NCBI GenBank assembly: GCA_963820795.1
Contig: CAWGBJ010000003.1
Span: forward strand, 248,001-312,000
Length of the DNA: 64,000 bases
Direction of reading: 5' to 3'
From: Roseiarcus sp963820795
GTDB lineage: Bacteria; Pseudomonadota; Alphaproteobacteria; Rhizobiales; Beijerinckiaceae
Translations under genes and position numbers: made by a program
The notes under the pieces: model-generated
Database searches by the model: none
The model's input: the letters and a program-made list of their open reading frames with translations, nothing else
Told to the model about the DNA's origin: nothing
Part shown: positions 36,274 through 49,703 of the stretch, in pieces
Position numbering within the stretch: position 1 is the first letter of the stretch
How the letters are laid out: each line of letters begins with the position of its first letter

Positions 36274-37125
36274 ATGCTCAAGTTTCCGGCGCACTTTCAC
36301 GTGCAGGACACCGAGACGGACGGCGCGACGATCCACATACGCGCCGGCGGCCGCGGGCCCGCGGTTGTCCTTTTGCACGGCTTCGGCGACACCGGCGACA
36401 TGTGGGCGCCGGTCGCGGCGGCGCTCGCCGGCGATCATACGGTGATCGTTCCCGATCTCCGCGGCATGGGTCTCTCGTCGCATCCTGAACGCGGCTACGA
36501 CAAGAAGACGCAAGCCCGCGACATCGCGGCGGTGATGGACGCGCTCGAGGTCGAGATTGCCGGTCTCGTAACGCACGACATCGGCAACATGGTCGGCTAC
36601 GCGCTCGCGGCGCAGTATCCGGAGCGGGTGACGAAATGGGTCGTCATCGACGCGCCCCTGCCGGGAATTGGCCCCTGGGACGAGATCGTCAGGAGCCCGA
36701 TGCTATGGCACTTCAATTTCCGCGGGCCCGACGTCGAGCGGCTCGTCGCCGGCCGCGAGCGGATCTATCTCGACCGGTTCTGGAACGAGCTCTCGGCCAA
36801 TCCGAAGGCGATCGACGAAGCGACCCGGCAGCATTACGCCGAACTCTACGCCCGTCCCGGCGCCATGCATTCGGCGTTCAACCAGTTCGCTGCCTTCAAT
36901 CAGGACGCTGCCGACAACAAAGCCTTCGCGGCGAAGGGCAAGCTCGGCATGCCGGTGCTGGCGCTTGGCGCGGACCACTCGTTCGGGACCCAGCAGGCCG
37001 ACATCATGCGTCTGGTCGCGACCAATGTGACGAGCGGCATGATCAAGGATTCCGGCCACTGGGTGATGGAAGAGCAGCCGGCCGAGACGACCGCGGCGAT
37101 CGTCGCGTTCATCGACAAGAAGTGA
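36274..37125 (+). CDS. Alpha/beta hydrolase, dehalogenase/epoxide-hydrolase type
   Basis: The 283-residue protein has an oxyanion-hole HGFGDTGDMW, the nucleophile loop THDIGNMVGYALA (Asp nucleophile, as in haloacetate dehalogenases and epoxide hydrolases), a helical cap with HFNFRGPDVERLVAGRERIY and the catalytic His in GHWVMEEQP. The Asp nucleophile argues against an ordinary esterase. It might act on haloacids or epoxides; the substrate is not fixed by sequence. ATG 36274 is preceded by GAAAGG. It is divergent from the phosphoesterase gene and convergent with cimA. Confidence 0.88.
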   Translation: MLKFPAHFHVQDTETDGATIHIRAGGRGPAVVLLHGFGDTGDMWAPVAAALAGDHTVIVPDLRGMGLSSHPERGYDKKTQARDIAAVMDALEVEIAGLVTHDIGNMVGYALAAQYPERVTKWVVIDAPLPGIGPWDEIVRSPMLWHFNFRGPDVERLVAGRERIYLDRFWNELSANPKAIDEATRQHYAELYARPGAMHSAFNQFAAFNQDAADNKAFAAKGKLGMPVLALGADHSFGTQQADIMRLVATNVTSGMIKDSGHWVMEEQPAETTAAIVAFIDKK

Positions 37126-37140
37126 GGAGGCGAGCCGACC

Positions 37141-38742
37141 TCACTGCGCCGGCACCCCCAGCTTCACCAGCCGATAGACGATCGCGTCGACCAGCGCCTG
37201 GAACGAGGCGTCGATGATATTGCCGGAGACGCCGACGGTCGACCAGGCGCCGCCGTTCCCGTCGCCGAACTCAATCAGGACCCGCGTCACCGCGTCGGTG
37301 CCGCCCTGGAAGACGCGCACCCGGTAGTCGAGCAGTTCCAGGTCCTCGATGTGCTTCTGGTAGACGCCGAGATCCTTGCGCAACGCGAGGTCGAGCGCGT
37401 TGACCGGGCCGTTGCCTTCGGCGGCGGAGATCAGCCGCTCCTCGCCGATGCGGATTTTCACCACCGCCTGCGACGCCGAATAGGTGACGCCGGGGGCGAC
37501 GACCTTGCGCTCGACTCCGACATGGAAGCTCTCGACGGCGAAGAATTCCGGCACGCCGCCGAGCACGCTGCGCGCTAGCAGTTCGAACGACGCGTCCGCC
37601 GCCTCGTAGGCATAGCCCTGCGCCTCGCGCGCCTTCACCTCGTCCAGCAGACGCGTCAGGCGCGGATCGTTCGGCTCCGCCTCGACGCCGAGTCGCTTGA
37701 GCTCGGACAGCAGATTCGATCGGCCCGCCTGATCGGAAACGAGAATCGCCCGCTGGTTGCCGACGCTGGCCGGCGTCACATGCTCGTAGGTGCGCGGGTC
37801 CTTGGCCAGCGCCGAAGCGTGGATGCCGGCCTTGGTGGCGAAAGCCGAGGCGCCGACGTAGGGGGCGTGGCGGTTCGGGGCCCGGTTGAGCAGTTCGTCG
37901 AAGGCGCGCGAGATGTGGGTCAGTTGGCGCAGCGCGTCCGCGGTCACCCCCGTCTCGAAGGGCTCGGCGAGATCGGCTTTGAGCTTGAGCGTCGGAATCA
38001 GCGTCACGAGATTGGCGTTGCCGCAGCGCTCGCCGAGTCCGTTCAGTGTCCCCTGCACCTGCCGCGCCCCGGCGCGGATGGCGGCGAGCGAATTGGCAAC
38101 CGCATTGCCGGTGTCGTTGTGGGCGTGGATGCCAAGACGCTCGCCGGGGATCGACCGCGCGACCTCGGCGACGATGCGCTCGATTTCGTGCGGCAACGTC
38201 CCCCCGTTGGTGTCGCAGAGCACCGCCCAGCGCGCGCCGGCGGCGATCGCGGCCCTGGCGCAGGCCAACGCATATTTCGGATTGGCTTTGAAGCCGTCGA
38301 AGAAATGCTCGCAATCGACCATCGCCTCGCGCCCGGACGCGACTGCCGCCTTCACGCTGTCGGCAATGCCATCGAGGTTCTCCTCGAGCGTGCAGCCGAG
38401 CGCGATATGGACGTGGTAGTCCCAGGACTTGGCGACGAAGACGATCGCGTCGGCATCGGCGGCGAGCAGGCCGGCGAGTCCCGGATCGTTGCCGGCCGAA
38501 CGCCCGGGCCGCTTGGTCATGCCGAAAGCGCAGAAGCGTGCGGTCTTCGTCGGCTTCTTTTTGAAGAATTCGGTATCGAGCGGGTTCGCGCCCGGGTAGC
38601 CGCCCTCGATATAGTCGACGCCGAGCCGCTCGAGCATCGCGGCGATGCGCCGCTTGTCGTCGAGGGAAAAATCGACCCCGGTCGTCAGCGCGCCGTCGCG
38701 CAAAGTGGTGTCGAAAAGATAGAGGCGCTCGCGGGGGGACAT
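37141..38742 (-). CDS. cimA: (R)-citramalate synthase
   Basis: The 533-residue protein has a HMGL-like TIM barrel (LFDTTLRDGALTTGVDFSL, GIHAHNDTGNAVANS, LNGLGERCGNANL) and a C-terminal LeuA regulatory domain (from about residue 390). It condenses pyruvate and acetyl-CoA to citramalate, the first step of the threonine-independent isoleucine pathway. The long-frame annotation and the FKANPKYA region fit CimA more than 2-isopropylmalate synthase. It follows the GNAT gene after 11 bases and is the last gene of the cysS-GNAT-cimA unit. Feedback inhibition by isoleucine is expected from the regulatory domain. Confidence 0.93.
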   Translation of the reverse strand: MSPRERLYLFDTTLRDGALTTGVDFSLDDKRRIAAMLERLGVDYIEGGYPGANPLDTEFFKKKPTKTARFCAFGMTKRPGRSAGNDPGLAGLLAADADAIVFVAKSWDYHVHIALGCTLEENLDGIADSVKAAVASGREAMVDCEHFFDGFKANPKYALACARAAIAAGARWAVLCDTNGGTLPHEIERIVAEVARSIPGERLGIHAHNDTGNAVANSLAAIRAGARQVQGTLNGLGERCGNANLVTLIPTLKLKADLAEPFETGVTADALRQLTHISRAFDELLNRAPNRHAPYVGASAFATKAGIHASALAKDPRTYEHVTPASVGNQRAILVSDQAGRSNLLSELKRLGVEAEPNDPRLTRLLDEVKAREAQGYAYEAADASFELLARSVLGGVPEFFAVESFHVGVERKVVAPGVTYSASQAVVKIRIGEERLISAAEGNGPVNALDLALRKDLGVYQKHIEDLELLDYRVRVFQGGTDAVTRVLIEFGDGNGGAWSTVGVSGNIIDASFQALVDAIVYRLVKLGVPAQ

Positions 38743-38753
38743 GGCTGGGCTCG

Positions 38754-39250
38754 TCAGTGTCGGGGCGGCGCCGGCGGCGCTTCGCCGAGCGTTTTCGTCA
38801 ACGTGGTGTTGGCGAGCCACTGGTCGCCGACGCGCACCAGATTGCGCCTCTGGGCGGCGAAGCCCTGCCGCTCGAACAGCGGCTTGGCGACTTCGCTCGC
38901 TTCGACCGTGAGCCGTTTGGCGCCGCGCGCGCCGGCAAGCCGCGTCAGCGCTTCGATCAGCGCCCGCCCGGCGCCCTGGCCGGCGTATTGGGGATCGACA
39001 TAGAGCATATCGATGGCGTCTGCGCCCTTGAGGCTGGCGAAGCCGGCGGTCGCGCCCTCGATGACGGCGATCAGGGTCAAGGCGCCGGCGAGACGCTCGC
39101 CGAAAGCGTCTTCATCGTCGGCCGTCGCGGCCCAGGCCTCGCGCTGATCGTCGTCGTAATCCTCCGCCGTCAGCGCCTCAATGCTGGCGCGAAAAATCTC
39201 GGCGAGGCGTCTGGCGTCGGCCGGCACGTAGGGACGCAGGGAGACGGCGG

Positions 39251-39254
<4 letters not shown>
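38754..39254 (-). CDS. GNAT-family N-acetyltransferase
   Basis: The 166-residue protein shows the acetyl-CoA binding signature LYVDPQYAGQGAGRALIEAL and the C-terminal strand/helix of the fold (LTVEASEVAKPLFERQGF). The substrate is unknown. ATG 39254 overlaps the cysS stop (ATGA at 39251-39254), so it is translationally coupled to cysS. The gene is embedded between cysS and cimA, a pairing seen in other Hyphomicrobiales, which suggests cotranscription and not a functional link. Confidence 0.9.
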
Positions 39255-40711
<1,457 letters not shown>

Positions 40712-41636
40712 CGCCGGCTGCCTTCGCGCCGCCGCGGTAACTCCCAAGCTGCGTGGCTCGCCAATGGATTGGAGCGTTGCGCAACCCACCGCCGCGTCCT
40801 GAGGAGCGCCCTCGTCCTGAGGAGCGCCGCAGGCGCGTCTCGAAGGACGATTCCAGGATCCGCCATTTTTGAGCAGGGGTTGGCTCTTCGGCGCCTTCTG
40901 GAGCATCCTTCGAGACGCCCGCTTCGGGGGCTCCTCAGGATGAGGGCGGTGGCGTTCAACGCGATGTTGGGTGCGAGCTCGGGAGTTGCCCGCTGGCGCG
41001 GCTCGGGGAGGGTCAGAGAAGCGTTTCGCGTCATCGAACGTCTCGTGGCGGAAGATGGCGCGCTGCGCCGCCCGGGGACCGCGGGCATGATCGCTTCTCG
41101 GGGCTTTGAACAAAGAGACGCGAACCAGCCAGCGGAAAGCTAGCAGGTAATAATGCAAATCCGGGCGATGCGGAGGCTTTGCGTCATGCGCGCCTCCATC
41201 GGCCAGTCGACGGCGAATGTCAAGGCTTTGTCCTTGGGAAAGGTGGGAAAGCGCAGCAGGGGCAATTTGCTGGGGGTGATGCATCTTGCTGCGCGTTTCA
41301 TTGGATCTGAAAGTCCCGTTGGGTTTGATTTGCGCCATATTCCCCTGTTTCCTGCGGTCTTCGAAGCTCGCCAGACAGGTCCAGGCGCACGATCAGTCCG
41401 GGTTGATTGGGGAAGATCGCGCCGAGCGGAGGCGTTTTAACCCGTTGACGGCTCTCCCTAATAGATTTGGGGAGCTTGGGAGTTAGCCGAAATCCCAATT
41501 CCACGCTAAGCGGTTGAAAAAACTCGGCTTAAGGTGGCTGACCAACGGCTCGTTGGGGTTTCCGCTTTCCGATTTTCGGAATCAGTGCTATATTTCTGTT
41601 TTTCCAAGCCAAACGAAGGGCGGAAAGGCGATCGGC
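40712..41636. other. Intergenic region with a large palindrome; no confident gene
   Basis: Apart from the inverted repeat at 40809-40946, no ORF shows a domain or a good start. Small ORFs at 41153-41440 (plus) and 41298-41504 (minus) overlap each other and are not convincing. The promoter of cysS and that of the downstream HTH gene must lie here. Confidence 0.35.
40809..40946. repeat. Large inverted repeat of Rhizobiales REP/RPE type
   Basis: The left arm (40809-40850) begins CCCTCGTCCTGAGGAGC and ends TCTCGAAGGACGA. The complement of the right arm (40903-40946) begins CCCTCATCCTGAGGAGC and ends TCTCGAAGGATGC. The arms of about 43 bases match well and are separated by about 52 bases. Another CGTCCTGAGGAGC precedes the left arm. 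Sequences with this CCTGAGGA...TCTCGAAGG pattern are common dispersed palindromes in Hyphomicrobiales. Confidence 0.75.
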
Positions 41637-42134
41637 ATGGAGCAGACAATCGAACCCAGACCTCGGCTCAACCTCGTTGGCAGGGCCGCCCGGAGGAAAC
41701 GCATATTCGGGCGGCTGCGCGACGGCTGGGCCTATGATGAGATCGCCCGGGAGGAACGGCTGACCGCCGAACGGGTCCGGCAGATCGTGTCCGAGGTTCT
41801 CGGCAAGAGAGTGATCGACCGCGGCGAGGACCATGCGCATCTGCAACTCGAGCGCCTGGCGCCGGCGTTGCGACTTTGCGGCGAGGCGATCAGGCGGGGG
41901 GAGCTCAAGGCCGTGGCGCCGCTCATCAAGGTGATCGACCGGCTCGACAGGCACCAGACCCTCTTCGTCGCGAAATATCATTACGGCGAGGAGGAGCGGG
42001 AGAAGCTGCTGGCGAAGCTCAACCGCGCCGCCGAGAATCTGAGATTGGCAGACGAGGCGGAAGCCTCCAAGGCCAAGCTCGAATCTGAGGGCGGAGAAGC
42101 GCCGGAAAAAATCGCGATCCAAGTTGCGCCGTAA
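41637..42134 (+). CDS. Sigma-region-4-like helix-turn-helix protein (165 aa)
   Basis: Residues 18-60 (GRLRDGWAYDEIAREERLTA, ERVRQIVSEVLGKRV) form a helix-turn-helix like sigma-70 region 4 without a region 2. A second helical part follows, with LAPALRLCGEAIRRGELKA and a charged C-terminal coiled coil. ATG 41637 is preceded by GGAAAGG. It may be a DNA-binding accessory protein such as a phage-terminase-like small subunit or a regulator; neither is shown by context. After the stop there are three near-repeats of AATCCAAG (42166-42191). Confidence 0.6.
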   Translation: MEQTIEPRPRLNLVGRAARRKRIFGRLRDGWAYDEIAREERLTAERVRQIVSEVLGKRVIDRGEDHAHLQLERLAPALRLCGEAIRRGELKAVAPLIKVIDRLDRHQTLFVAKYHYGEEEREKLLAKLNRAAENLRLADEAEASKAKLESEGGEAPEKIAIQVAP

Positions 42135-42290
42135 GCCATTGAAAAGGCTCAATTCGGACGAAAGAATCCAAGGAAATCCAAGAGAATCCAAACCTCCCCG
42201 GCGGGTGGAAGGCGGGCTTGCGCTAAACAATCCGAGGAAAACCAAGCCCGTCGGCTGAGGCAAGTCGCCTCGCCGACGTCAAAACCGGTT

Positions 42291-43280
42291 ATGGTCGTCT
42301 CTGGGCGAACCCTTGAGGAGGGCGTCTTGGAGCGATCCAACGAAACCGGGCCTGGAGAGCGGTCTCGGCGTCCGCAGGCGGTCACCATCCTCGGCGCGCC
42401 GGTCGAGGCCGGCGCGAGCGTCGCCGGCTGCGCCATGGGGCCGGCGATGCTGCGGACGGCAGGCATCGTCAAGGCGCTGAGCGACCTCGGCCATGACGTC
42501 CGCGATCGGGGCGATCTCGCCCCCGCCCCGCTGCCGCAGCTGCCGCCGCCCGAGGGCAAGGCTCGCCGTTTCCCCGAAGTCGCCGCCTGGGCGCGGGCGC
42601 TGGCGCGCGAGACCTACGAGGTCATGCGCCAAGGGCGGGCGCCCGTCACGCTCGGCGGCGACCACAGCTTGGCGATGGGTTCCATCGCGGGCATCGCGCG
42701 GTTCGCCGCCGAGGCGGGACGCAAGCTCTTCGTCCTTTGGCTCGACGCCCACTCGGACTTCAATACGCCGCTGACCTCGCCGACCGGCAACCTGCACGGG
42801 ATGTCGGCTGCGATGCTGAGCGGCGAGCCCGGATTCGACTCGCTCTTCGACGAAGAGCCGCGCGGCTCGATCGCGCCGGAACGCCTGCATCTCTTCGGCA
42901 TTCGCTCGATCGACTCGGACGAGCGCCGCCTCCTGCAGGCGCGCGGAGTCCATGTGGTCGACATGCGCATGCTCGACGAGCACGGCTTTGCGGTGTCGAT
43001 CCGCCGCATTATCGATCGCGTCCGCGCGGCCGACGGTCTCCTGCACGTTAGCCTCGACGTCGACTTTCTCGACCCGACGATCGCGCCGGGCGTCGGCACG
43101 GCTGTCCCCGGCGGCGCCACCTATCGCGAGGCGCATCTGGTGATGGAGCTCCTGTACGAATCCGGCCTCGAGCCCTCGCTCGACCTCGTGGAGCTCAACC
43201 CGTTCCTCGACAACCGGGGGATGAGCGCGCTCCTGCTGGTCGATCTCAGCGCCAGTCTATTCGGTCGGCAGGTGTACTAA
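42291..43280 (+). CDS. rocF: Arginase (ureohydrolase family)
   Basis: The 329-residue protein has the dinuclear manganese motifs GGDHSLAMGS, DAHSDFNTP and SLDVDFLDP, with the family ending LVELNPFLDNRGMSALLLVD. It hydrolyses arginine to ornithine and urea; agmatinase is the near alternative, but the HGM and overall pattern favour arginase. About 30 N-terminal residues precede the core; the true start may be ATG 42291 or a TTG near 42327. It lies alone upstream of mdh with 256 bases between them. Confidence 0.9.
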   Translation: MVVSGRTLEEGVLERSNETGPGERSRRPQAVTILGAPVEAGASVAGCAMGPAMLRTAGIVKALSDLGHDVRDRGDLAPAPLPQLPPPEGKARRFPEVAAWARALARETYEVMRQGRAPVTLGGDHSLAMGSIAGIARFAAEAGRKLFVLWLDAHSDFNTPLTSPTGNLHGMSAAMLSGEPGFDSLFDEEPRGSIAPERLHLFGIRSIDSDERRLLQARGVHVVDMRMLDEHGFAVSIRRIIDRVRAADGLLHVSLDVDFLDPTIAPGVGTAVPGGATYREAHLVMELLYESGLEPSLDLVELNPFLDNRGMSALLLVDLSASLFGRQVY

Positions 43281-43536
43281 CGTTGATCACAGAAGTGGGA
43301 TTTGCTGTTTTGAACCGCCGGTCGTTTCCTCGTCGCGGCAACCGCCTGAGCCTTTGCGAAGCCGCTCTTTCCCACGAATTGTTGACACCGCCTGGTGAAA
43401 TTGGTTCGACTGCGACAAAAGTTCGGCTTGTTTGGTTCGACCGGGCGGACGATAGGACGGCGCGAACTTCCTGGACGCGTGTGCGGAACGCCATGCGTTG
43501 TCTAGAATGACCGGACCCATAAGGCGGATAAAAGGC

Positions 43537-44502
43537 ATGGCGCGCAAGAAGATTGCATTGATCGGCGCCGGCCAGATCGGCGGCACGCTGGCGCATCTGG
43601 CAGCGCTGAAGGAACTCGGCGACATCGTCCTTTTCGACATCGTCGACGGCATTCCGCAGGGCAAGGCGCTCGATCTCGCCGAGTCCGGTCCGGTGGAAGG
43701 TTTCAACGCCAGGCTTGCCGGCGCGAGCGACTATGCCGGAATCGCCGGCGCCGACGTGGTGATCGTCACCGCCGGCGTGCCGCGCAAGCCCGGCATGAGC
43801 CGGGACGATCTGCTCGGCATCAACCTGAAGGTGATGGACGCCGTCGGCGTCGGCATCAAGGCGCATGCCGCGGAGGCCTTCGTCATCTGCATCACCAATC
43901 CGCTCGACGCGATGGTTTGGGCGCTGCAAAAGGCCTGTGGCCTGCCGCCGCACAAGGTCGTGGGGATGGCGGGCGTGCTCGATTCGGCCCGCTTCCGCTA
44001 TTTCCTCGCCGAGGAGTTCAACGTCTCGGTCGAAGACGTGACGGCGTTCGTGCTCGGCGGCCACGGCGACGACATGGTTCCCTCGGTCCGCTACTCGACC
44101 GTGGCCGGCATTCCGCTGCCCGATCTCGTCAAGATGGGCTGGACGACCCAGGTGAGGCTCGACGCGATCGTCGAGCGCACCCGCAAAGGGGGCGGCGAAA
44201 TCGTCAACCTCCTCAAAACGGGCTCGGCATTCTACGCGCCCGCCTCCTCGGCAATCATGATGGCCGAATCCTACCTCAAGGATCAGCGGCGGGTGCTGCC
44301 CTGCGCGGCGCGCCTGACCGGGCAGTATGGCGTGAGCGACACTTACGTCGGTGTACCGGTGGTGATCGGCGCGAACGGCGTCGAGCGCATAATCGAGATC
44401 ACGTTTGACGCCGCCGAGCAGACGATGTTCGCCAAGTCCGTCGCCGCGGTGCAAACGCTGATGGAGGCCTGCAAGGCGATCAACCCAGCGCTTGCCGCCT
44501 GA
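43537..44502 (+). CDS. mdh: Malate dehydrogenase
   Basis: The 321-residue protein is an LDH-like malate dehydrogenase with NAD-binding GAGQIGGTLAHLA at the N-terminus, VTAGVPRKPGMSRDDLL, the substrate loop with ITNPLDAMVW and the catalytic His in LGGHGDDMVPSVR. It interconverts malate and oxaloacetate in the TCA cycle. The start at 43537 is preceded by AAAAGG. It is the first gene of mdh-sucC-sucD-sucA-sucB-lpd, the arrangement typical of Hyphomicrobiales. The 256-base gap upstream contains TTGACA at 43382, but I cannot assign a matching -10 box. Confidence 0.96.
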   Translation: MARKKIALIGAGQIGGTLAHLAALKELGDIVLFDIVDGIPQGKALDLAESGPVEGFNARLAGASDYAGIAGADVVIVTAGVPRKPGMSRDDLLGINLKVMDAVGVGIKAHAAEAFVICITNPLDAMVWALQKACGLPPHKVVGMAGVLDSARFRYFLAEEFNVSVEDVTAFVLGGHGDDMVPSVRYSTVAGIPLPDLVKMGWTTQVRLDAIVERTRKGGGEIVNLLKTGSAFYAPASSAIMMAESYLKDQRRVLPCAARLTGQYGVSDTYVGVPVVIGANGVERIIEITFDAAEQTMFAKSVAAVQTLMEACKAINPALAA

Positions 44503-44560
44503 TGCTTCCTTGGAAGCGCCCGCGACGAGCGGCGCTCTCCTCATCGAGGTCCGTCGTCCG

Positions 44561-45763
44561 ATGAACATCCACGAATACCAGGCCAAGGCGGCGCTCCGCG
44601 CCTTCAGCGCTCCCGTCGCCAACGGATTCCCGGCCCTCAGCCCCGAGGAGGCGGTCGACGGGGCGCGGAAGCTCGGCGGGCCTCTCTGGGTAGTGAAGAG
44701 CCAGATCCACGCCGGCGGCCGCGGGAAAGGACGGTTCAAGGAAGCCTCCGCCGGCGAGAGGGGCGGCGTGCGGCTCGCCCGGTCGATCGAGGAGGTCAAG
44801 GCTTTCGCCGAGCAGATGTTGGGCGCGACGCTGGTGACGGTTCAGACCGGCCCCGCCGGCAAACAGGTCAACCGCCTCTACATCGAAGACGGAGCCAACA
44901 TCGACAAAGAGTTCTACCTGTCAGCGCTGGTCGACAGACAGACGAGTCGGATCGCGTTCGTCGTGTCGACGGAAGGCGGCGTCAATATCGAGGATGTGGC
45001 GCACAACACGCCCGAAAAGATCCACAGCTTCACCGTCGACCCGGCAACCGGGATCATGCCCCACCACGGCCGCGTCGCTGCCCGCGCGCTCGGAATCAGC
45101 GGGGATCTCGCGCGGCAGATCGAGAGCCTCGTCACAAGGCTCTACACGGCCTTCCTCGCGAAAGACATGTCGATGCTGGAGATCAACCCGCTGATCGTCA
45201 TGACGAACGGTCAATTACGGGTGCTCGATGCGAAGGTCTCGTTCGACGACAACGCGCTCTACCGCCACCCTGATATCGTGGCCCTGCGCGACGAGACCGA
45301 AGAGGACGCCAAGGAAATCGAGGCTTCGAAATACGACCTCAACTACATCGCGCTCGACGGCACGATCGGCTGCATGGTCAACGGCGCCGGTCTCGCCATG
45401 GCGACCATGGACATCATCAAGCTTTATGGCGAAAGCCCCGCCAATTTCCTCGACGTCGGCGGCGGCGCCTCGAAGGAGAAGGTGACAGCGGCTTTCAAGA
45501 TCATCACCGCCGATCCGAACGTGAAGGGCGTGCTCGTCAATATCTTCGGCGGCATCATGCGCTGCGAGGTCATCGCCGAGGGGGTGATCGCGGCGGTGAA
45601 GGACGTCGGTCTCAAGGTGCCGCTCGTGGTGCGGCTCGAGGGCACGAATGTCGACCTTGGCAAGAAGATCCTGCGCGACTCGGGCCTAAACGTCATCCCC
45701 GCGGACGATCTCGACGACGCAGCGCAGAAGATCGTTAACGCGGTAAAAGGGCGGCCGGACTGA
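44561..45763 (+). CDS. sucC: Succinate-CoA ligase, beta subunit
   Basis: The 400-residue subunit has an ATP-grasp N-terminal domain (MNIHEYQAKAALRAF, VVKSQIHAGGRGKGRFKEA, LEINPLIV) and a CoA-ligase C-terminal domain (NIFGGIMRCEVIAEGV). With SucD it converts succinyl-CoA to succinate with formation of ATP or GTP. It starts 58 bases after the mdh stop. The final codons form the left arm of a hairpin (45750-45774). Confidence 0.96.
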   Translation: MNIHEYQAKAALRAFSAPVANGFPALSPEEAVDGARKLGGPLWVVKSQIHAGGRGKGRFKEASAGERGGVRLARSIEEVKAFAEQMLGATLVTVQTGPAGKQVNRLYIEDGANIDKEFYLSALVDRQTSRIAFVVSTEGGVNIEDVAHNTPEKIHSFTVDPATGIMPHHGRVAARALGISGDLARQIESLVTRLYTAFLAKDMSMLEINPLIVMTNGQLRVLDAKVSFDDNALYRHPDIVALRDETEEDAKEIEASKYDLNYIALDGTIGCMVNGAGLAMATMDIIKLYGESPANFLDVGGGASKEKVTAAFKIITADPNVKGVLVNIFGGIMRCEVIAEGVIAAVKDVGLKVPLVVRLEGTNVDLGKKILRDSGLNVIPADDLDDAAQKIVNAVKGRPD

Positions 45764-45783
45764 ACGGGGCCGCCTTTGCTTTT
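45750..45783 (+). terminator. Possible intra-operon terminator or attenuator between sucC and sucD
   Basis: GGCGGCC (45750-45756) and GGCCGCC (45768-45774) can pair, followed by TTTGCTTTT. The sucC stop codon lies in the 11-base loop. It could give partial termination or processing between sucC and sucD; the T-run is interrupted, so full termination is unlikely. Confidence 0.4.
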
Positions 45784-45819
45784 CGCAGACCAGCAACCAT
45801 ATCTTGGTGAAAGTTCGGC

Positions 45820-46707
45820 ATGTCCATTCTCGTCAACGCGAACACCAAGGTGATCACCCAGGGCTTCACCGGGAAGAATGGCACGTTCCATTCCGAGCAG
45901 GCGATGGCCTATGGCACCAAACTGGTGGGCGGCACCTCGCCGGGCAAGGGCGGCTCGATTCATCTCGGACTGCCGGTCTTCGACACGGTGGCGGAGGCGC
46001 GCCAGGAGACCGGCGCCGACGCGAGCGTAATCTATGTGCCGCCTCCGGGCGCGGCGGACGCAATTTGCGAGGCGATCGACGCGGAGATGCCGCTCGTCGT
46101 CTGCATCACAGAGGGCATTCCGGTGCTCGACATGATGCGGGTCAAGCGCGCCTTGCAGGGGTCGAAGTCGACTCTGGTCGGACCAAACTGCCCCGGCGTC
46201 ATGACGGCGGGCGAGTGCAAGATCGGCATCATGCCCGGCAACATTTTCTCGCGCGGCAGCGTCGGCGTCGTCTCGCGCTCCGGAACGCTGACCTATGAGG
46301 CGGTATTCCAGACGACGCGCGAGGGCCTCGGCCAGACCACGGCTGTCGGCATCGGCGGCGACCCGATCAAAGGGATGGAGTTCATCGACGTGATCGAGAT
46401 GTTTCTCGCCGATCCTTTAACCAAGTCGATTGTGATGATCGGCGAGATCGGCGGCCAGGCCGAGGAGGACGCGGCGCAGTTCGTCAAGGACGAGGCTAGG
46501 CGGGGCCGCTCGAAGCCGATTGTCGGATTCATCGCCGGCCGCACCGCCCCGTCAGGCCGTCGCATGGGCCACGCCGGAGCGATCATCGCGGGCGGCAAGG
46601 GCGGCGCGGAAGATAAGATCGCCGCTATGGAATCCGCCGGCATCCACGTCTCGCCCTCGCCCGCCCGCCTTGGCAAGACACTCATCGATGTGTTTCAGGG
46701 CAAGTAG
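45820..46707 (+). CDS. sucD: Succinate-CoA ligase, alpha subunit
   Basis: The 295-residue subunit has a CoA-binding Rossmann domain (TQGFTGKNGTFHSEQA, YVPPPGAADAICEAI) and a ligase domain with the phosphohistidine in GHAGAIIAGGKGGAEDKI. It is the partner of SucC. The start follows AAAGTTCGGC without a strong Shine-Dalgarno, which may lower its expression unless coupled. It ends 12 bases before sucA. Confidence 0.96.
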   Translation: MSILVNANTKVITQGFTGKNGTFHSEQAMAYGTKLVGGTSPGKGGSIHLGLPVFDTVAEARQETGADASVIYVPPPGAADAICEAIDAEMPLVVCITEGIPVLDMMRVKRALQGSKSTLVGPNCPGVMTAGECKIGIMPGNIFSRGSVGVVSRSGTLTYEAVFQTTREGLGQTTAVGIGGDPIKGMEFIDVIEMFLADPLTKSIVMIGEIGGQAEEDAAQFVKDEARRGRSKPIVGFIAGRTAPSGRRMGHAGAIIAGGKGGAEDKIAAMESAGIHVSPSPARLGKTLIDVFQGK

Positions 46708-46719
46708 GGGGCCCGCTCC

Positions 46720-49683
<2,964 letters not shown>

Positions 49684-49703
49684 CGCGAAGCCAGGAATAC
49701 GAA

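Noticed and set aside
41153..41504. Small genes on both strands after cysS
   Set aside because: They overlap each other, lack ribosome-binding sites and show no family features.
42166..42191. Three AATCCAAG near-repeats as a CRISPR or iteron array
   Set aside because: Units are only 8-12 bases, three in number and without spacers or a linked Rep or Cas gene.
43246..44799. 517-residue minus-strand ORF
   Set aside because: Antisense of mdh and sucC; no recognisable domain.
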